Origin: an uncultured Cellulomonas sp.
GTDB taxonomy: Bacteria; Actinomycetota; Actinomycetes; Actinomycetales; Cellulomonadaceae
Direction: 5' to 3'
Assembly (NCBI RefSeq): GCF_947494015.1
Contig: NZ_CANLTL010000010.1
Location: forward strand, 1 to 64,000
DNA length: 64,000 bases
Shown here: positions 35,378 through 44,311 of the stretch, piece by piece
How the letters are laid out: each line of letters opens with the position of its first letter
Numbering within the stretch: the stretch's first letter is position 1
Made by a program: the position numbers and the translations under genes
Notes under the pieces: generated by a model
Seen by the model: the letters and a program-made list of their open reading frames with translations, nothing else
Told to the model about the DNA's origin: nothing
Database searches by the model: none

Positions 35378-36880
35378 ATGGCCGGACGGGGCGGAAAGGG
35401 GCGGGCGATGAGTGTCGACAATCCCGTTCCGGCGCCGTCGGGGGACGCCGCTTCGGGTGGCCCGTCGTGCGTTTCTTCCCAGGTGGGTGCGGCGTTGTCG
35501 GCGATGGAGGCCGCGGTCGACGTGCTGGCCGGTCTGGACGTGGCGGTGGTGGACGGGCCGGCGGCGGCGGTGGTGGCGCGCCGGTTGGCGGTGGTGGTCA
35601 GTCGGGCGGTGGTGGCCCGGGTGCGGCTGCTGCCGGTGATCGACACCGACGGGCTGTGGGCGCTCAGTGGTGCCCGGTCGTTCCCGGTGTGGGTGTCCCA
35701 CGAGCACCAGGTGTCGGTGCAGACCGCCCGGGCCCAGGTGCGCCTGGGCCGGGCCCTGCGCGACCACCTGCCCGCCACCTCTGACGCCGCCGCGACCGGG
35801 GCGATCACCGTCGAGCAGGCCCAGCTGCTGGCCACGTTGACGCCCACCACGGCGCAGCGGCGCCAGGTGCTGGCGGACCCGGCGCATGAGTGCAACGAGG
35901 CGTTCCTGCTCGACCAGGCGGCGCGGTTGTCGGTGGACGAGACGCGGGTGCTGGCCCGGCAGTGGGCCGCCTACGCCGACCCCGACGCCGACGACCGCGG
36001 CTACGTCGAGTCCGGCGACCGCGAACACCTCGAGCTCTCACGCATGGGCGACGGATACCACCTGGAAGGGCAGCTCACCATCGAGCACGGGCAGACCCTG
36101 AAAGCCGCCCTGGCCGCCGTCACGCCGGTGCCGGCGGTCGACGACGACCGCACCCCCACCCAACGCCGCGCCCACGCGCTGGCGGACCTGGCCGCGATCA
36201 CCCTCGACCACGGCCTGGTCGGGACCGGCCGGGCGGTGCGCCCGCGGGTCACGGTCCTGGTCGACGAGCCGACCTTCCGCGCCCGCGCCCAAGCCGCCCT
36301 GGCCCGACCCCCGCACGGCACGCCGCCCGCGCAGAAGCAGGGCACGTTGGCTGCCCCCACCGACGGCCACGACACCGCTCCCAGCGCTCCGCCAGCGCTG
36401 ACGGCGGCGATGCTCACCGGTCAGGCGGTGGCCGGTGGGCCGCAGTACGAGGACCGCACCCCCGTCCCCCGCGCGTTGCTGGACCGGATCGCGTGCGACA
36501 GCCAGATCAACCGCATCATCTTCGGACCCCACGCCGAAGTCCTCGATGTCGGACGCGCCGAACGCACCTTCACCCGACATCTACGCGCCGCGATCACCGC
36601 CCGCGACAAGCACTGCCAATACCCCACCTGCACCGCACCACCACCGGTGTGCGAAGCCCACCACGTCCAGCACTGGGCCCGCGACCACGGCGCCACCAAG
36701 GTCGACAACGGAATACTCCTGTGCACCTACCACCACGGCCTCATCCACCGCCGCGGAATACAGATCCACCGGCACGGGAAACACTGGACATTCCACGACG
36801 TCCACGGAAGTCAGCTCGACCCCGACCGGGACCGAAACGGGACGAGGTCGTTATTCGGGCCTGTCCGACGACGGCGGTGA
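35378..36880 (+). CDS. DUF222 / HNH endonuclease domain protein (13E12 type)
   Basis: The 500-residue protein has an N-terminal DUF222 region (about 40-330) and a C-terminal HNH nuclease domain (about 395-465). The latter has CQYPTCTAPPPVCEAHHV (zinc Cys and catalytic HH), then DNGILLCTYHHGLIH. These multi-copy actinobacterial genes resemble the mycobacterial 13E12 repeat family. Their role is unknown and they often recombine between copies. The start could also be the ATG at 35408, which has an AAAGGGGC run before it. The gene converges with the phytochrome gene. Confidence 0.85.
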   Translation: MAGRGGKGRAMSVDNPVPAPSGDAASGGPSCVSSQVGAALSAMEAAVDVLAGLDVAVVDGPAAAVVARRLAVVVSRAVVARVRLLPVIDTDGLWALSGARSFPVWVSHEHQVSVQTARAQVRLGRALRDHLPATSDAAATGAITVEQAQLLATLTPTTAQRRQVLADPAHECNEAFLLDQAARLSVDETRVLARQWAAYADPDADDRGYVESGDREHLELSRMGDGYHLEGQLTIEHGQTLKAALAAVTPVPAVDDDRTPTQRRAHALADLAAITLDHGLVGTGRAVRPRVTVLVDEPTFRARAQAALARPPHGTPPAQKQGTLAAPTDGHDTAPSAPPALTAAMLTGQAVAGGPQYEDRTPVPRALLDRIACDSQINRIIFGPHAEVLDVGRAERTFTRHLRAAITARDKHCQYPTCTAPPPVCEAHHVQHWARDHGATKVDNGILLCTYHHGLIHRRGIQIHRHGKHWTFHDVHGSQLDPDRDRNGTRSLFGPVRRRR

Positions 36881-37003
36881 GCGGCGATTCCGGGCGCATC
36901 TGTGGTCCGTTCGAACGCAGCGCGATTCGGCACCGGGGTGCGGGATCGAGACGGCCCTGAGAGAGGACCAGGAGAGCTGGCGACCGCCGGCCACGAAGGT
37001 TCG

Positions 37004-39226
37004 TCAGTACCGCCGGATGGCCAGCACCGTCACGTCGTCGTTGGTGGCGGGCGCACCCGAGACGAGCTGCTCGCACAGCTCGTCGGGGTCTCGGCTCGCG
37101 GCGGCGGCCCGCACCCGCAGGTCCTCGAGGCTCTCCAGGAGGTGCACGCCGCGCTCCTCGACGAGACCGTCGGAGTACAGCACCAGCGCGTCACCCGGGG
37201 CGAGCTGGATCGTCGCCTCGTCCGACGGCGTGGCGACGTCCACGCCGAGCGCTGGACCGGTCGCCTCGCGGACCAGCCGGGCGTCGTCGCCGGACACGTG
37301 CAGGATCGGCAGGTGTCCGGCACTGGTCACCCGCACGGTGCCGGTCGCCGGATCGAGCTCGGCAGCGACGACGGTCGCCAGCTTGCCCGGCAGGAGTGCG
37401 CCGATCAGCGTGCTGAGCTGGCGCAACGCGACCGACGCGCTGCCCTCGTTGACGAGGTACGCGCGCAGCGCGTGCCGCATCTGGGCGGTGATCGCGGCCA
37501 CACCCATGCCGTGCCCGGCGACGTCGCCGACCATGACCACGACGCGCCCGTCGGGCAGCACGGTCACGTCGTACCAGTCCCCGCCGATGATGTCCCGGCC
37601 GCTCGGCAGGTACCGCGTGGCGAGGGAGAACCCGGCCGGGATGGCGGGGCGCTCGGTGACGACGATGCGCTGGAGGGCCGCCGCGATCCGACCGTCCTCG
37701 GCCGTTCGCCGTGCGAGCAGCTCGTCGACGTCCTGGCCCAGTCGCTTCGCGGCGGCGGCCTCCGATGCGCTCCACGGCTCGGACCGCCCCCGGACCTGCT
37801 CGACCCATGCGGCGAACGACGCCCGAGGGGTGAGCCGGAGCCCGGCGTCAGTCACTTCGACGTGCTGCGCGTGCGGGTTCCCCGCCCAGTGCACCTCCGC
37901 GAGCACCTCGGGGCGGAACCACATCAGGAAGTCGTTGCGGCCACCCGACATCAGCGGCACGGCCAGCACACCGCTCGCCGTCGCGGCGATCCGCTGCGGC
38001 AGGTCGGTTGTCGGGAAGTCGCGGGTCAGGCTGTCGGACACCACCGGCTCCCGGCTGCTCGACCACCACAGCCGGGCGAGCTCGTCCACCTCCTCGGCCG
38101 ATGGCGTCTGACCGAGCAGCCGGACCTCGCCGTGCACCCGGACGGCCGCGCCCGCGGCGCCGTCGATCAGGTCCAGGACTCCGCCGTGCTCCGTGAGGGT
38201 GGTCAACGGCTCCCGGATGTTGGCGGCGAGCGCCCGGGTCAGGTCCGCCGCCGTCGCGGTGATCGACAGGGCGTCGACGTACCGGGCCTCGTCCTCCTTG
38301 CCCTGCAGCAGCAGCGAGGCCGTCCGGCCCAGGAACTCGGCGAGGTTGCGGGTCGCAGCGCTCGGGTAGTGCGGGCCGTCGTAGTGGTGGCACGCGATCA
38401 GGCCCCAGAGTCGGCCGTGCGACAGCAGGGACACCGACATCGAGGCGCGCACACCCATGTTTGCCAGGTACTGCAGGTGCACGGGGGAGACACTGCGCAG
38501 GGCGGCGCCGGAGAGGTCCAGCGGGAGCCCGCTGCGAGGGTTCAGCGGCGGCACGAGCGGGCTGGCGGTGTAGCGGGCGTCCGGGATGGAGCGCAGCCAC
38601 TGCGTCGTGTAGAGCGCGCGCGCCTGCTCGGGGATGTCCGAGGCGGGGTAGTGCAGACCGAGGAACGGCTCGAGGTCCTCGCGTGCCGCCTCGGCGACGA
38701 CCTCGCCGTTCCACTCCTCGTCGAACCGGTAGACCATGACACGGTCGAACCCGGTCACCCGGCGCACCTCGTGGGCGAGCATCCGGGTCAGCTCCGTCTG
38801 GGTGCCGGCGCCCTGCAGTGCGCGCAGCGCGAGCCGCGTGCGCGGCGCGGACTCCGGCAGCGCGTCCCCCCGCGGTTCGAGCTCCACGACGAGCAGCCCG
38901 TCGGTGCGGTGCGCCAGCAGGTCGACCGTGCGCCGAACGCCGTCCGGGCCGTTCAGCTGCACCCGCCGGGGCTCGCCACCCTCGTCGCCGGGCGCGAGCG
39001 CGGACAGATGCTCGGCACCCAGGACGTCGGCCAGCCGTAGCCCGAGCAGCTCCTCGGCCGGCCGGCCCAGGTGCTCGGCGGCGTTCGCCGAGGCCATCAG
39101 GATGGTGTGGTCGCCCTCGTCCGCGACGAGCAGCGCGCCGTGGGCCTGGACGGACCCCGGGATGCGGATCGGCTCATCGGCGCAGTCGACGACATGGTTC
39201 AGGGACAGGGGTGCAGCAGCGGTCAC
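37004..39226 (-). CDS. Bacteriophytochrome with PP2C/SpoIIE phosphatase output
   Basis: The 740-residue protein starts with a PAS domain whose Cys15 (VVDCADEPIRIPGS) lies where bacteriophytochromes attach biliverdin. The GAF domain (about 140-310) has PASDIP (194-199), SPVHLQYL with His250, and IACHH (His280/281), the chromophore contacts. The PHY domain (about 320-500) has the tongue motif PRASF (467-471). The usual histidine kinase is replaced by a PP2C-like phosphatase (about 530-740) with GGDWYD, GDVAGHG and TNDDVT. Red/far-red light would thus control a serine/threonine phosphatase, probably in a partner-switching pathway. The GTG at 39226 is chosen because the longer frame runs through a hexamer repeat. 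Confidence 0.92.
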   Translation of the reverse strand: MTAAAPLSLNHVVDCADEPIRIPGSVQAHGALLVADEGDHTILMASANAAEHLGRPAEELLGLRLADVLGAEHLSALAPGDEGGEPRRVQLNGPDGVRRTVDLLAHRTDGLLVVELEPRGDALPESAPRTRLALRALQGAGTQTELTRMLAHEVRRVTGFDRVMVYRFDEEWNGEVVAEAAREDLEPFLGLHYPASDIPEQARALYTTQWLRSIPDARYTASPLVPPLNPRSGLPLDLSGAALRSVSPVHLQYLANMGVRASMSVSLLSHGRLWGLIACHHYDGPHYPSAATRNLAEFLGRTASLLLQGKEDEARYVDALSITATAADLTRALAANIREPLTTLTEHGGVLDLIDGAAGAAVRVHGEVRLLGQTPSAEEVDELARLWWSSSREPVVSDSLTRDFPTTDLPQRIAATASGVLAVPLMSGGRNDFLMWFRPEVLAEVHWAGNPHAQHVEVTDAGLRLTPRASFAAWVEQVRGRSEPWSASEAAAAKRLGQDVDELLARRTAEDGRIAAALQRIVVTERPAIPAGFSLATRYLPSGRDIIGGDWYDVTVLPDGRVVVMVGDVAGHGMGVAAITAQMRHALRAYLVNEGSASVALRQLSTLIGALLPGKLATVVAAELDPATGTVRVTSAGHLPILHVSGDDARLVREATGPALGVDVATPSDEATIQLAPGDALVLYSDGLVEERGVHLLESLEDLRVRAAAASRDPDELCEQLVSGAPATNDDVTVLAIRRY

Positions 39227-39400
39227 GCGGAGGTCCTCAGGGCCGGGCGGTGCGATCGGCGGGCGGTCGATCGGCGGAACGGGAGACGGGGCGGGGCTGC
39301 TCAGCCAGCACGGGGAGCACCCGGCGTCGAGCCCGATGGATGACGAATCTAACCCGAGTGCGTCGACGGCGCCCCGGATGCTCCGGGCGCCGACGTGCGA

Positions 39401-39453
39401 CAGTCGCAGTCGCAGTCGCAGTCGCAGTCCCGGTCCAGTCGCAGTCGCAGTCG
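39401..39453. repeat. CAGTCG hexamer repeat
   Basis: Four CAGTCG units, an 11-base interruption (CAGTCCCGGTC) and three more units lie in the divergent promoter region between the phytochrome and patatin genes. Change in copy number could alter promoter spacing for either gene. Confidence 0.85.
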
Positions 39454-39509
39454 CGGGTGCGCACGAGTGGTCGTGCGGCGCCGCGCGGACGGCGCGAGAG
39501 AGGAGACCC

Positions 39510-40982
39510 ATGAGAGCGGTCGGTGTACTGCGCCGCCAGCTGCGTGCGGCCGGTCGGCGCACCGGCCCGACACGCGTGCGGGAGGCCCTGGCGCTCAGTG
39601 GTGGCGGCTCGCGCGCAGGCTTCGAGATCGGTGCCCTGCGCTACCTGTACGACGTCGTCGGTGTCTCGCCGAGCATCATCACCGGCACCTCCGCCGGCTC
39701 GCTGGTGGCGGCCGTGCTCGCCCAGAGCCGGGACCCGCACGAGCAGCGCGCCGCCCTGGCCGGGCTGGAGACGCTGTGGCGAGGCATGAGGACGTCGTCG
39801 GACCTGTTCGAGGAGACGCCCTGGTTCACGTCGCTGCGCACCATCGCCCCCGAGTGGCTCGAGGTCTTCCAGCGACGACGCCGCGTCGGGCACGTGCTCG
39901 GCGACCCGGCCGAGGCGCCGATGTGGAGCCCCTTCCGGACGGTGGACGCGCTGCTCGCGATGCGGGCGCTGGGCCGTACCGGCCGGGACCTGGAGCACGT
40001 GCTGTCGGCGGCGGAGACCGCGCAGGGACTCTTCGCCCCCGGCCGCCTGACCCGCCAGGTGCAGGACCCGGCGGTCTTCGACCCCGGCCGGGTGCCCGGC
40101 TCGGGGGTGCAGCTGCGGATCGCCGTCGTGGGCCTGGAGTCCGGGGAGCTGCGGTACGTCACGGAGGCCGGCCGGCTCGTCGATCGCAGCAACCGTCCGG
40201 TCCCCGGCGGGGCCACGATCGCGATCACCGACGCCGTCCGGGCGTCGTCGGCCATCCCGGTCGTCTTCCCGCCCGTGCGGCTCGACGGGGAGCACTACGT
40301 GGACGGCGGGGTGCGCGAGGTGGTCCCGATCGAGATGGCTGCGCGCCACCTGGGCGGCACCCGGTGCTGGGCGGTGGTCGCGTCGGCGACCGGCAGCCCA
40401 CCGGACACCGACTTCGCGGGCAAGAACATCCTGGCCATCGCGTCCCGGGCGTACACCGACATCATGTGGGACGAGGTGCTGCGCGACGAGGTCGAGCTCG
40501 CGCGGACCTCGGCCCGCGTCACGCTGATCCAGCCGGAGGTCGACGTCCACGACAGCCTCGGCGTCGACCCGGGCCTGACCGCGATCGACATCGACCACGG
40601 CTGGCTGCGGGCGGGCGACGTCGTGCGCGGGGCCGATGCGGACGAGTGCCGCCTCACCGCGCGGATCGTCACGCTGCGCCGCGACATCTGGCAGGCGGAG
40701 CACGCCCACGCCGGCGTGCCGATCGTCCGCGGCGCGGGCGGCGGCCCGGGCGGCGGCACGGGCGGCGGCACGGGTGCCGCTGCCGTGTCGGACGCGCCCA
40801 CGGCGCACCGCCGCCCCACCGCCGCGGACGACGCCGCACTCGCCCTGCTCAAGCGGCAGCTGCGCGACGCCGTCGCCGCGAAGGACCCGGCACAGCTGCC
40901 CGCCGGTGCGCACGGGTGGTGGCAGCGGTGGGAGGACCACGCGTGGCCGACGCCGGTGCGCCGGCCCTGGCCCGCCGACTGA
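39510..40982 (+). CDS. Patatin-like phospholipase
   Basis: The 490-residue protein has the patatin catalytic dyad: an oxyanion loop SGGGSRAGFE (about 30-39), the nucleophile in GTSAG (about 58), and Asp in DGG (about 271). A GGG/GGT-rich spacer (about 410-430) separates the core from a short C-terminal helical part. Such enzymes remove acyl chains from lipids. AGGAGA precedes the ATG. It is divergent from the phytochrome gene across a hexamer repeat. Confidence 0.9.
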   Translation: MRAVGVLRRQLRAAGRRTGPTRVREALALSGGGSRAGFEIGALRYLYDVVGVSPSIITGTSAGSLVAAVLAQSRDPHEQRAALAGLETLWRGMRTSSDLFEETPWFTSLRTIAPEWLEVFQRRRRVGHVLGDPAEAPMWSPFRTVDALLAMRALGRTGRDLEHVLSAAETAQGLFAPGRLTRQVQDPAVFDPGRVPGSGVQLRIAVVGLESGELRYVTEAGRLVDRSNRPVPGGATIAITDAVRASSAIPVVFPPVRLDGEHYVDGGVREVVPIEMAARHLGGTRCWAVVASATGSPPDTDFAGKNILAIASRAYTDIMWDEVLRDEVELARTSARVTLIQPEVDVHDSLGVDPGLTAIDIDHGWLRAGDVVRGADADECRLTARIVTLRRDIWQAEHAHAGVPIVRGAGGGPGGGTGGGTGAAAVSDAPTAHRRPTAADDAALALLKRQLRDAVAAKDPAQLPAGAHGWWQRWEDHAWPTPVRRPWPAD

Positions 40983-41055
40983 CGCGCCGCCTGGCGACGC
41001 GCCGCGTGGCGACGGGCCGCGTGGCGACCCGTCGCCTGCGAGCCTGCGGCCGAGG

Positions 41056-42387
41056 TCAGCCCGTGCCCAGGACCGCCCACCCGTGCGCCGGCAGCACGAC
41101 CTGCGTGGCGGGTCCGGCGCCGTCCACCCGGCCGTCACCGGCCAGGACGGATGTCGCGCCGGGTGCGGTGAGCGTGGTCGCGGAGTCCTCGAGGCTCAGG
41201 GCGAGGAGCAGGGCGTCGTCGCCGGCGTGCTGGCGCAGCACGAGGGTGCGGTTGGTGCACAGCACGGACTCCGAGCGCGCGGTGTGCAGCCACGGGTGCC
41301 GGCGGCGCAGCGCGATCAGCGCCCGGTGCGCGTCGAGCACGGACGCGCCGCCCGGCGCGAGCTCGCCCGGCGTCGGCGGGAAGGTCGGCCGCACGGCGTC
41401 GTCCCCGCCGGCCCGGTCCTCCTTCACCCCGGTCATGCCCTGCTCGTCTCCCGCGTAGACCGTCGGCGTGCCGCCGAGGCCGAACAGCAGCGCGACGGCG
41501 TGCAGAAGGTGGCGGCGGTCGGTGATCCTGCTGGCCAACCGGGTGACGTCGTGGTTGCCGACGAAGGTGAGGGGGACGAACGTGTCCAGGAAGGTGTCGT
41601 GGCGGGTCAGCGCCCACGCCAGCTCGAAGAAGTTGCCGTCGTTGAGCGAGCTCCAGATGGCCTTCCACAGCTCGTACTGGGTCACCGCGTCGAAGCCCGC
41701 CTCGGTGACCACGGCGCCGAGGTCCCCGTGCAGCACCTCGCCGAACACGTACGCCTCGGGGTGCCTGGCGCGGACGGCCGGCAGGACGCGGCGCCAGAAC
41801 GACGTCGGGACGGCGTACGCGGCGTCCAGCCGCCAGCCGTCCACGCCGCGGTCCAGCCAGTGGTTCATCACCTCGGCGACGTGCGCCGCGACCGCGGGCT
41901 CGTCGTGGTTCAGCGCGACCAGCGCGTGGTGGCCCTCGAAGTCGGCGTAGCCGGGCTCCGTCCCGGGTCCCGCGCCCTCGGGCCAGGTGAGGCGGAACCA
42001 GCTCTCCCGCGGGGCTCCGGGACCGTGCCGCAGGGTCTCGGCGAACGCCTCGAACCCGCGCCCGACGTGGTTGAACACACCGTCCACGGTGACCCGCAGC
42101 CCGCGCGCGTGGGCGGCGGCGAGGAAGTCGTCGAAGTCCTGCTCGGTGCCCAGCCGCGGGTCGATCCGCAGGTGGTCGACGGTGTCGTACCCGTGCGTGT
42201 GCGAGGCGAAGACCGGGCCGAGCGCGATCCCGGACAGGCCGAGGTCCACCACGTAGTCCAGCCAGGCGGTCAGGTGCTCGAACCGGTGCCCGGGTGGCGC
42301 CCCGGCGTCGAGCGCCTCGGGTTCGGCGCCCACGAACCCCAGCGGGTACACGTGCCACCACATCGCGTGCTGCACCCAGCCGGGCAT
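41056..42387 (-). CDS. GH13 alpha-amylase family enzyme
   Basis: The 443-residue cytoplasmic protein is a GH13 barrel with DGVFNH (about 102-107), the nucleophile Asp188 in DGWRLDAA, the acid Glu217 in FGEVLHG, and Asp280 in FVGNHD. The C-terminal beta domain is short. There is no signal peptide, so it acts on internal oligosaccharides, maltodextrins or trehalose-like sugars. Exact specificity is not readable. A pentamer repeat stands just upstream of its start. Confidence 0.9.
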   Translation of the reverse strand: MPGWVQHAMWWHVYPLGFVGAEPEALDAGAPPGHRFEHLTAWLDYVVDLGLSGIALGPVFASHTHGYDTVDHLRIDPRLGTEQDFDDFLAAAHARGLRVTVDGVFNHVGRGFEAFAETLRHGPGAPRESWFRLTWPEGAGPGTEPGYADFEGHHALVALNHDEPAVAAHVAEVMNHWLDRGVDGWRLDAAYAVPTSFWRRVLPAVRARHPEAYVFGEVLHGDLGAVVTEAGFDAVTQYELWKAIWSSLNDGNFFELAWALTRHDTFLDTFVPLTFVGNHDVTRLASRITDRRHLLHAVALLFGLGGTPTVYAGDEQGMTGVKEDRAGGDDAVRPTFPPTPGELAPGGASVLDAHRALIALRRRHPWLHTARSESVLCTNRTLVLRQHAGDDALLLALSLEDSATTLTAPGATSVLAGDGRVDGAGPATQVVLPAHGWAVLGTG

Positions 42388-42399
42388 GCCACCTCCGCA

Positions 42400-42468
42400 G
42401 GTCAGGTCCGGTCAGGACAGGCCGGATCGGATCGGATCGGGTCGGATCAGGTCGGATCGGGTCCGTCA
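42400..42468. repeat. GGATC/GGTCA pentamer-like repeat
   Basis: Degenerate tandem five-base units (CGGAT, CGGGT, CAGGT) fill the 69 bases just before the amylase start and reach the end of the next minus-strand gene. They lie where the amylase promoter or leader should be. Confidence 0.75.
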
Positions 42469-42885
42469 GCCCCCCGTGACCGGTGCGCCCGGTCGCGCCG
42501 TCGAGCCTGCCACTGTAGCCGCGGGCACGCGGACCGCTCGCCCCACCGGTGCCGGGACGACCGGTGCCCGGACCTGCAGCCTGGTCAGCGCGCCCGCGGC
42601 CTGCGGAACGACGTCGACCGGCCGGAGCCCCTCCCGGCGCAGACCGTGGGTCGCCAGCTCGACGTCCAGCACCGCGAGCGTCATCGCCCACAGGGCGTCA
42701 CCCCAGCCGCCCTGCCACCGGGCGCGCAGCCGCAGCCCTGCGCGCCAGGCGTCGGCGCACGCCTGGCCACGCCAGACCAGCTCGCCGTCGCGGGTCGCCA
42801 GGACGAGGTCCGACGTCGCCGGCTGCGCGTCGGCGTCGAGCTCGAGAGTCAGCAGAGCGGACCGCGGCCGCAGGTGGGTGCTCAC
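42466..42885 (-). CDS. Hypothetical protein, 139 aa
   Basis: The product has no signal peptide or membrane helix. The first 90 residues read as a compact domain (LLTLELDADAQP, then LVLATRDGELVWRGQACADAWRAG and LDVELATHGL). The last 50 are Pro/Ala/Val-rich. The GTG start at 42885 is chosen because it is the first start in the frame after sequence that antisenses the neighbouring phosphatase gene. The two genes are divergent, with 99 bases between starts. No family recognised. Confidence 0.55.
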   Translation of the reverse strand: MSTHLRPRSALLTLELDADAQPATSDLVLATRDGELVWRGQACADAWRAGLRLRARWQGGWGDALWAMTLAVLDVELATHGLRREGLRPVDVVPQAAGALTRLQVRAPVVPAPVGRAVRVPAATVAGSTARPGAPVTGG

Positions 42886-42984
42886 GCGCCCGAGCCTGGC
42901 AGCGGTCTGTGACGGCGGCGTTTCCGTCGTGTGCCGACCTCGCGGCCGTCGCCCGCGGGTGCCCGCAACCCTAAGGTTCGAGGC

Positions 42985-44241
42985 ATGGCCCCCGTGCGCG
43001 ACGACCGTCTGCTCGCCGTGCTGCGCACCATGCTCGACCGGGTCCACCTCGCGACGCCCGGGCAGGTGCCCGACGTCGTCGCGGCGGCGGCCGCGGAGCT
43101 GGGGTGGACCACGGCGATCTACCTCGTGGACGACGAGCAGCGTCAGCTCCTGCAGTTCTCCGCGACGCGCGCCCCGCACGCCGACCCGCAGTCCGTCGAG
43201 GGCACGCTGGCCGGCCGGGCGTTCAAGCTGGTGCAGCCGGTCGTCGTCCACGGTGGCGAGCCCGCCGTCTGGGTCCCGCTGGTCGACGGCACCCACCGGC
43301 TCGGCGTGCTGCGGATCGCGGTGCCGGTCGGGACCGACCTGGCCGACCCGACGGTCGAGGACGCCTACCGGATGCTCGCGCACCTGGCCGGTCACCTGGT
43401 GGCCGCCAAGCGGCCGTACGGCGACGCGGTGTCGCGGGCGTCGCGCACCCGGGAGCGGTCCGTCGCGTCCGAGCTGCTGTGGGACCTGCTGCCGCCGCTC
43501 ACCTTCGGCTGCGAGGGGCTGGTCGTCTCGGCGATCCTGGAGCCGTGCTACGACGTGGCCGCCGACGCCTTCGACTACAGCGTGGTCGACGACGTCGCCC
43601 ACCTCGCCGTGCTGGACGCGACCGGTCACGACCTGCGGGGCACCGTCTCGGCGGCGGTCACGCTCGCCGCGCTGCGCAACAGCCGACGCGAGGGCCGCGA
43701 CCTGGAGACGACCGTGCGGGTGATGGACCGCTACGCGACGGAGCAGGGCCGGGGGCAGATCTTCGTGACGGCCGTCGTGGCGACCCTGGACCTGCCGACC
43801 GGACGGCTGCGGTATGCGAACGCCGGGCACCTGGCGCCGCTGCTGATGCGGCGCGGCAAGGTCGTCAAGCAGCTCACCGGCGGGCGCCGCGTGCTGATGG
43901 GTCTGGGCCACGAGGAGGTCGCCGTCGCCGAGGAGCAGCTCGAGCCGGGGGACTGCGTGGTGCTCTACACCGACGGCATCACCGAGGCGCGCGACGACAC
44001 GGGGACGTTCTTCGGCATCGACCGGCTCATCGGTCACCTCGAACGGTCCGCCGCGGCCGATCTGCCCGCCCCCGAGATGTTGCGCCGGCTCAGCCACGAC
44101 GTGCTGGACCACCAGAAGGGCGTCCTGCAGGACGACGCCACGCTCGTGGTGGCACAGTGGGCGAGCGGCGAGGAGCACACGTACACCTCGGGGCTCGCCG
44201 CGGCGCCGACGCCCTTGGGCGCCGACGCGCTGCGGCACTGA
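42985..44241 (+). CDS. GAF-SpoIIE (PP2C-type) serine phosphatase
   Basis: The 418-residue protein has a GAF-like sensor domain (about 10-145) and a SpoIIE/PP2C phosphatase domain (about 170-390). Metal-site stretches are DATGHDLRG, YANAGHLAPLL, LYTDGITEARDD and LQDDATLVV. The first Asp pair usually seen as GGDWYD is replaced by AADAFDYSV, which keeps an Asp but not the Gly-Gly. Enzymes of this kind dephosphorylate anti-anti-sigma factors of the RsbV type. No such gene lies nearby. It is the second phosphatase of this family in the window. Confidence 0.88.
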   Translation: MAPVRDDRLLAVLRTMLDRVHLATPGQVPDVVAAAAAELGWTTAIYLVDDEQRQLLQFSATRAPHADPQSVEGTLAGRAFKLVQPVVVHGGEPAVWVPLVDGTHRLGVLRIAVPVGTDLADPTVEDAYRMLAHLAGHLVAAKRPYGDAVSRASRTRERSVASELLWDLLPPLTFGCEGLVVSAILEPCYDVAADAFDYSVVDDVAHLAVLDATGHDLRGTVSAAVTLAALRNSRREGRDLETTVRVMDRYATEQGRGQIFVTAVVATLDLPTGRLRYANAGHLAPLLMRRGKVVKQLTGGRRVLMGLGHEEVAVAEEQLEPGDCVVLYTDGITEARDDTGTFFGIDRLIGHLERSAAADLPAPEMLRRLSHDVLDHQKGVLQDDATLVVAQWASGEEHTYTSGLAAAPTPLGADALRH

Positions 44242-44311
44242 CACTGGCACTGACGCCGTCCCGGCCCCGCTGAACGCCGTCATCACACCCACTCGTCCCA
44301 CCGGAGGACCC

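Noticed and set aside
32348-36028. 1,226-codon minus-strand frame across the pirin, heme oxygenase and HNH genes
   Set aside because: It crosses three well-supported plus-strand genes and two repeat-rich spacers and has no recognisable domain.
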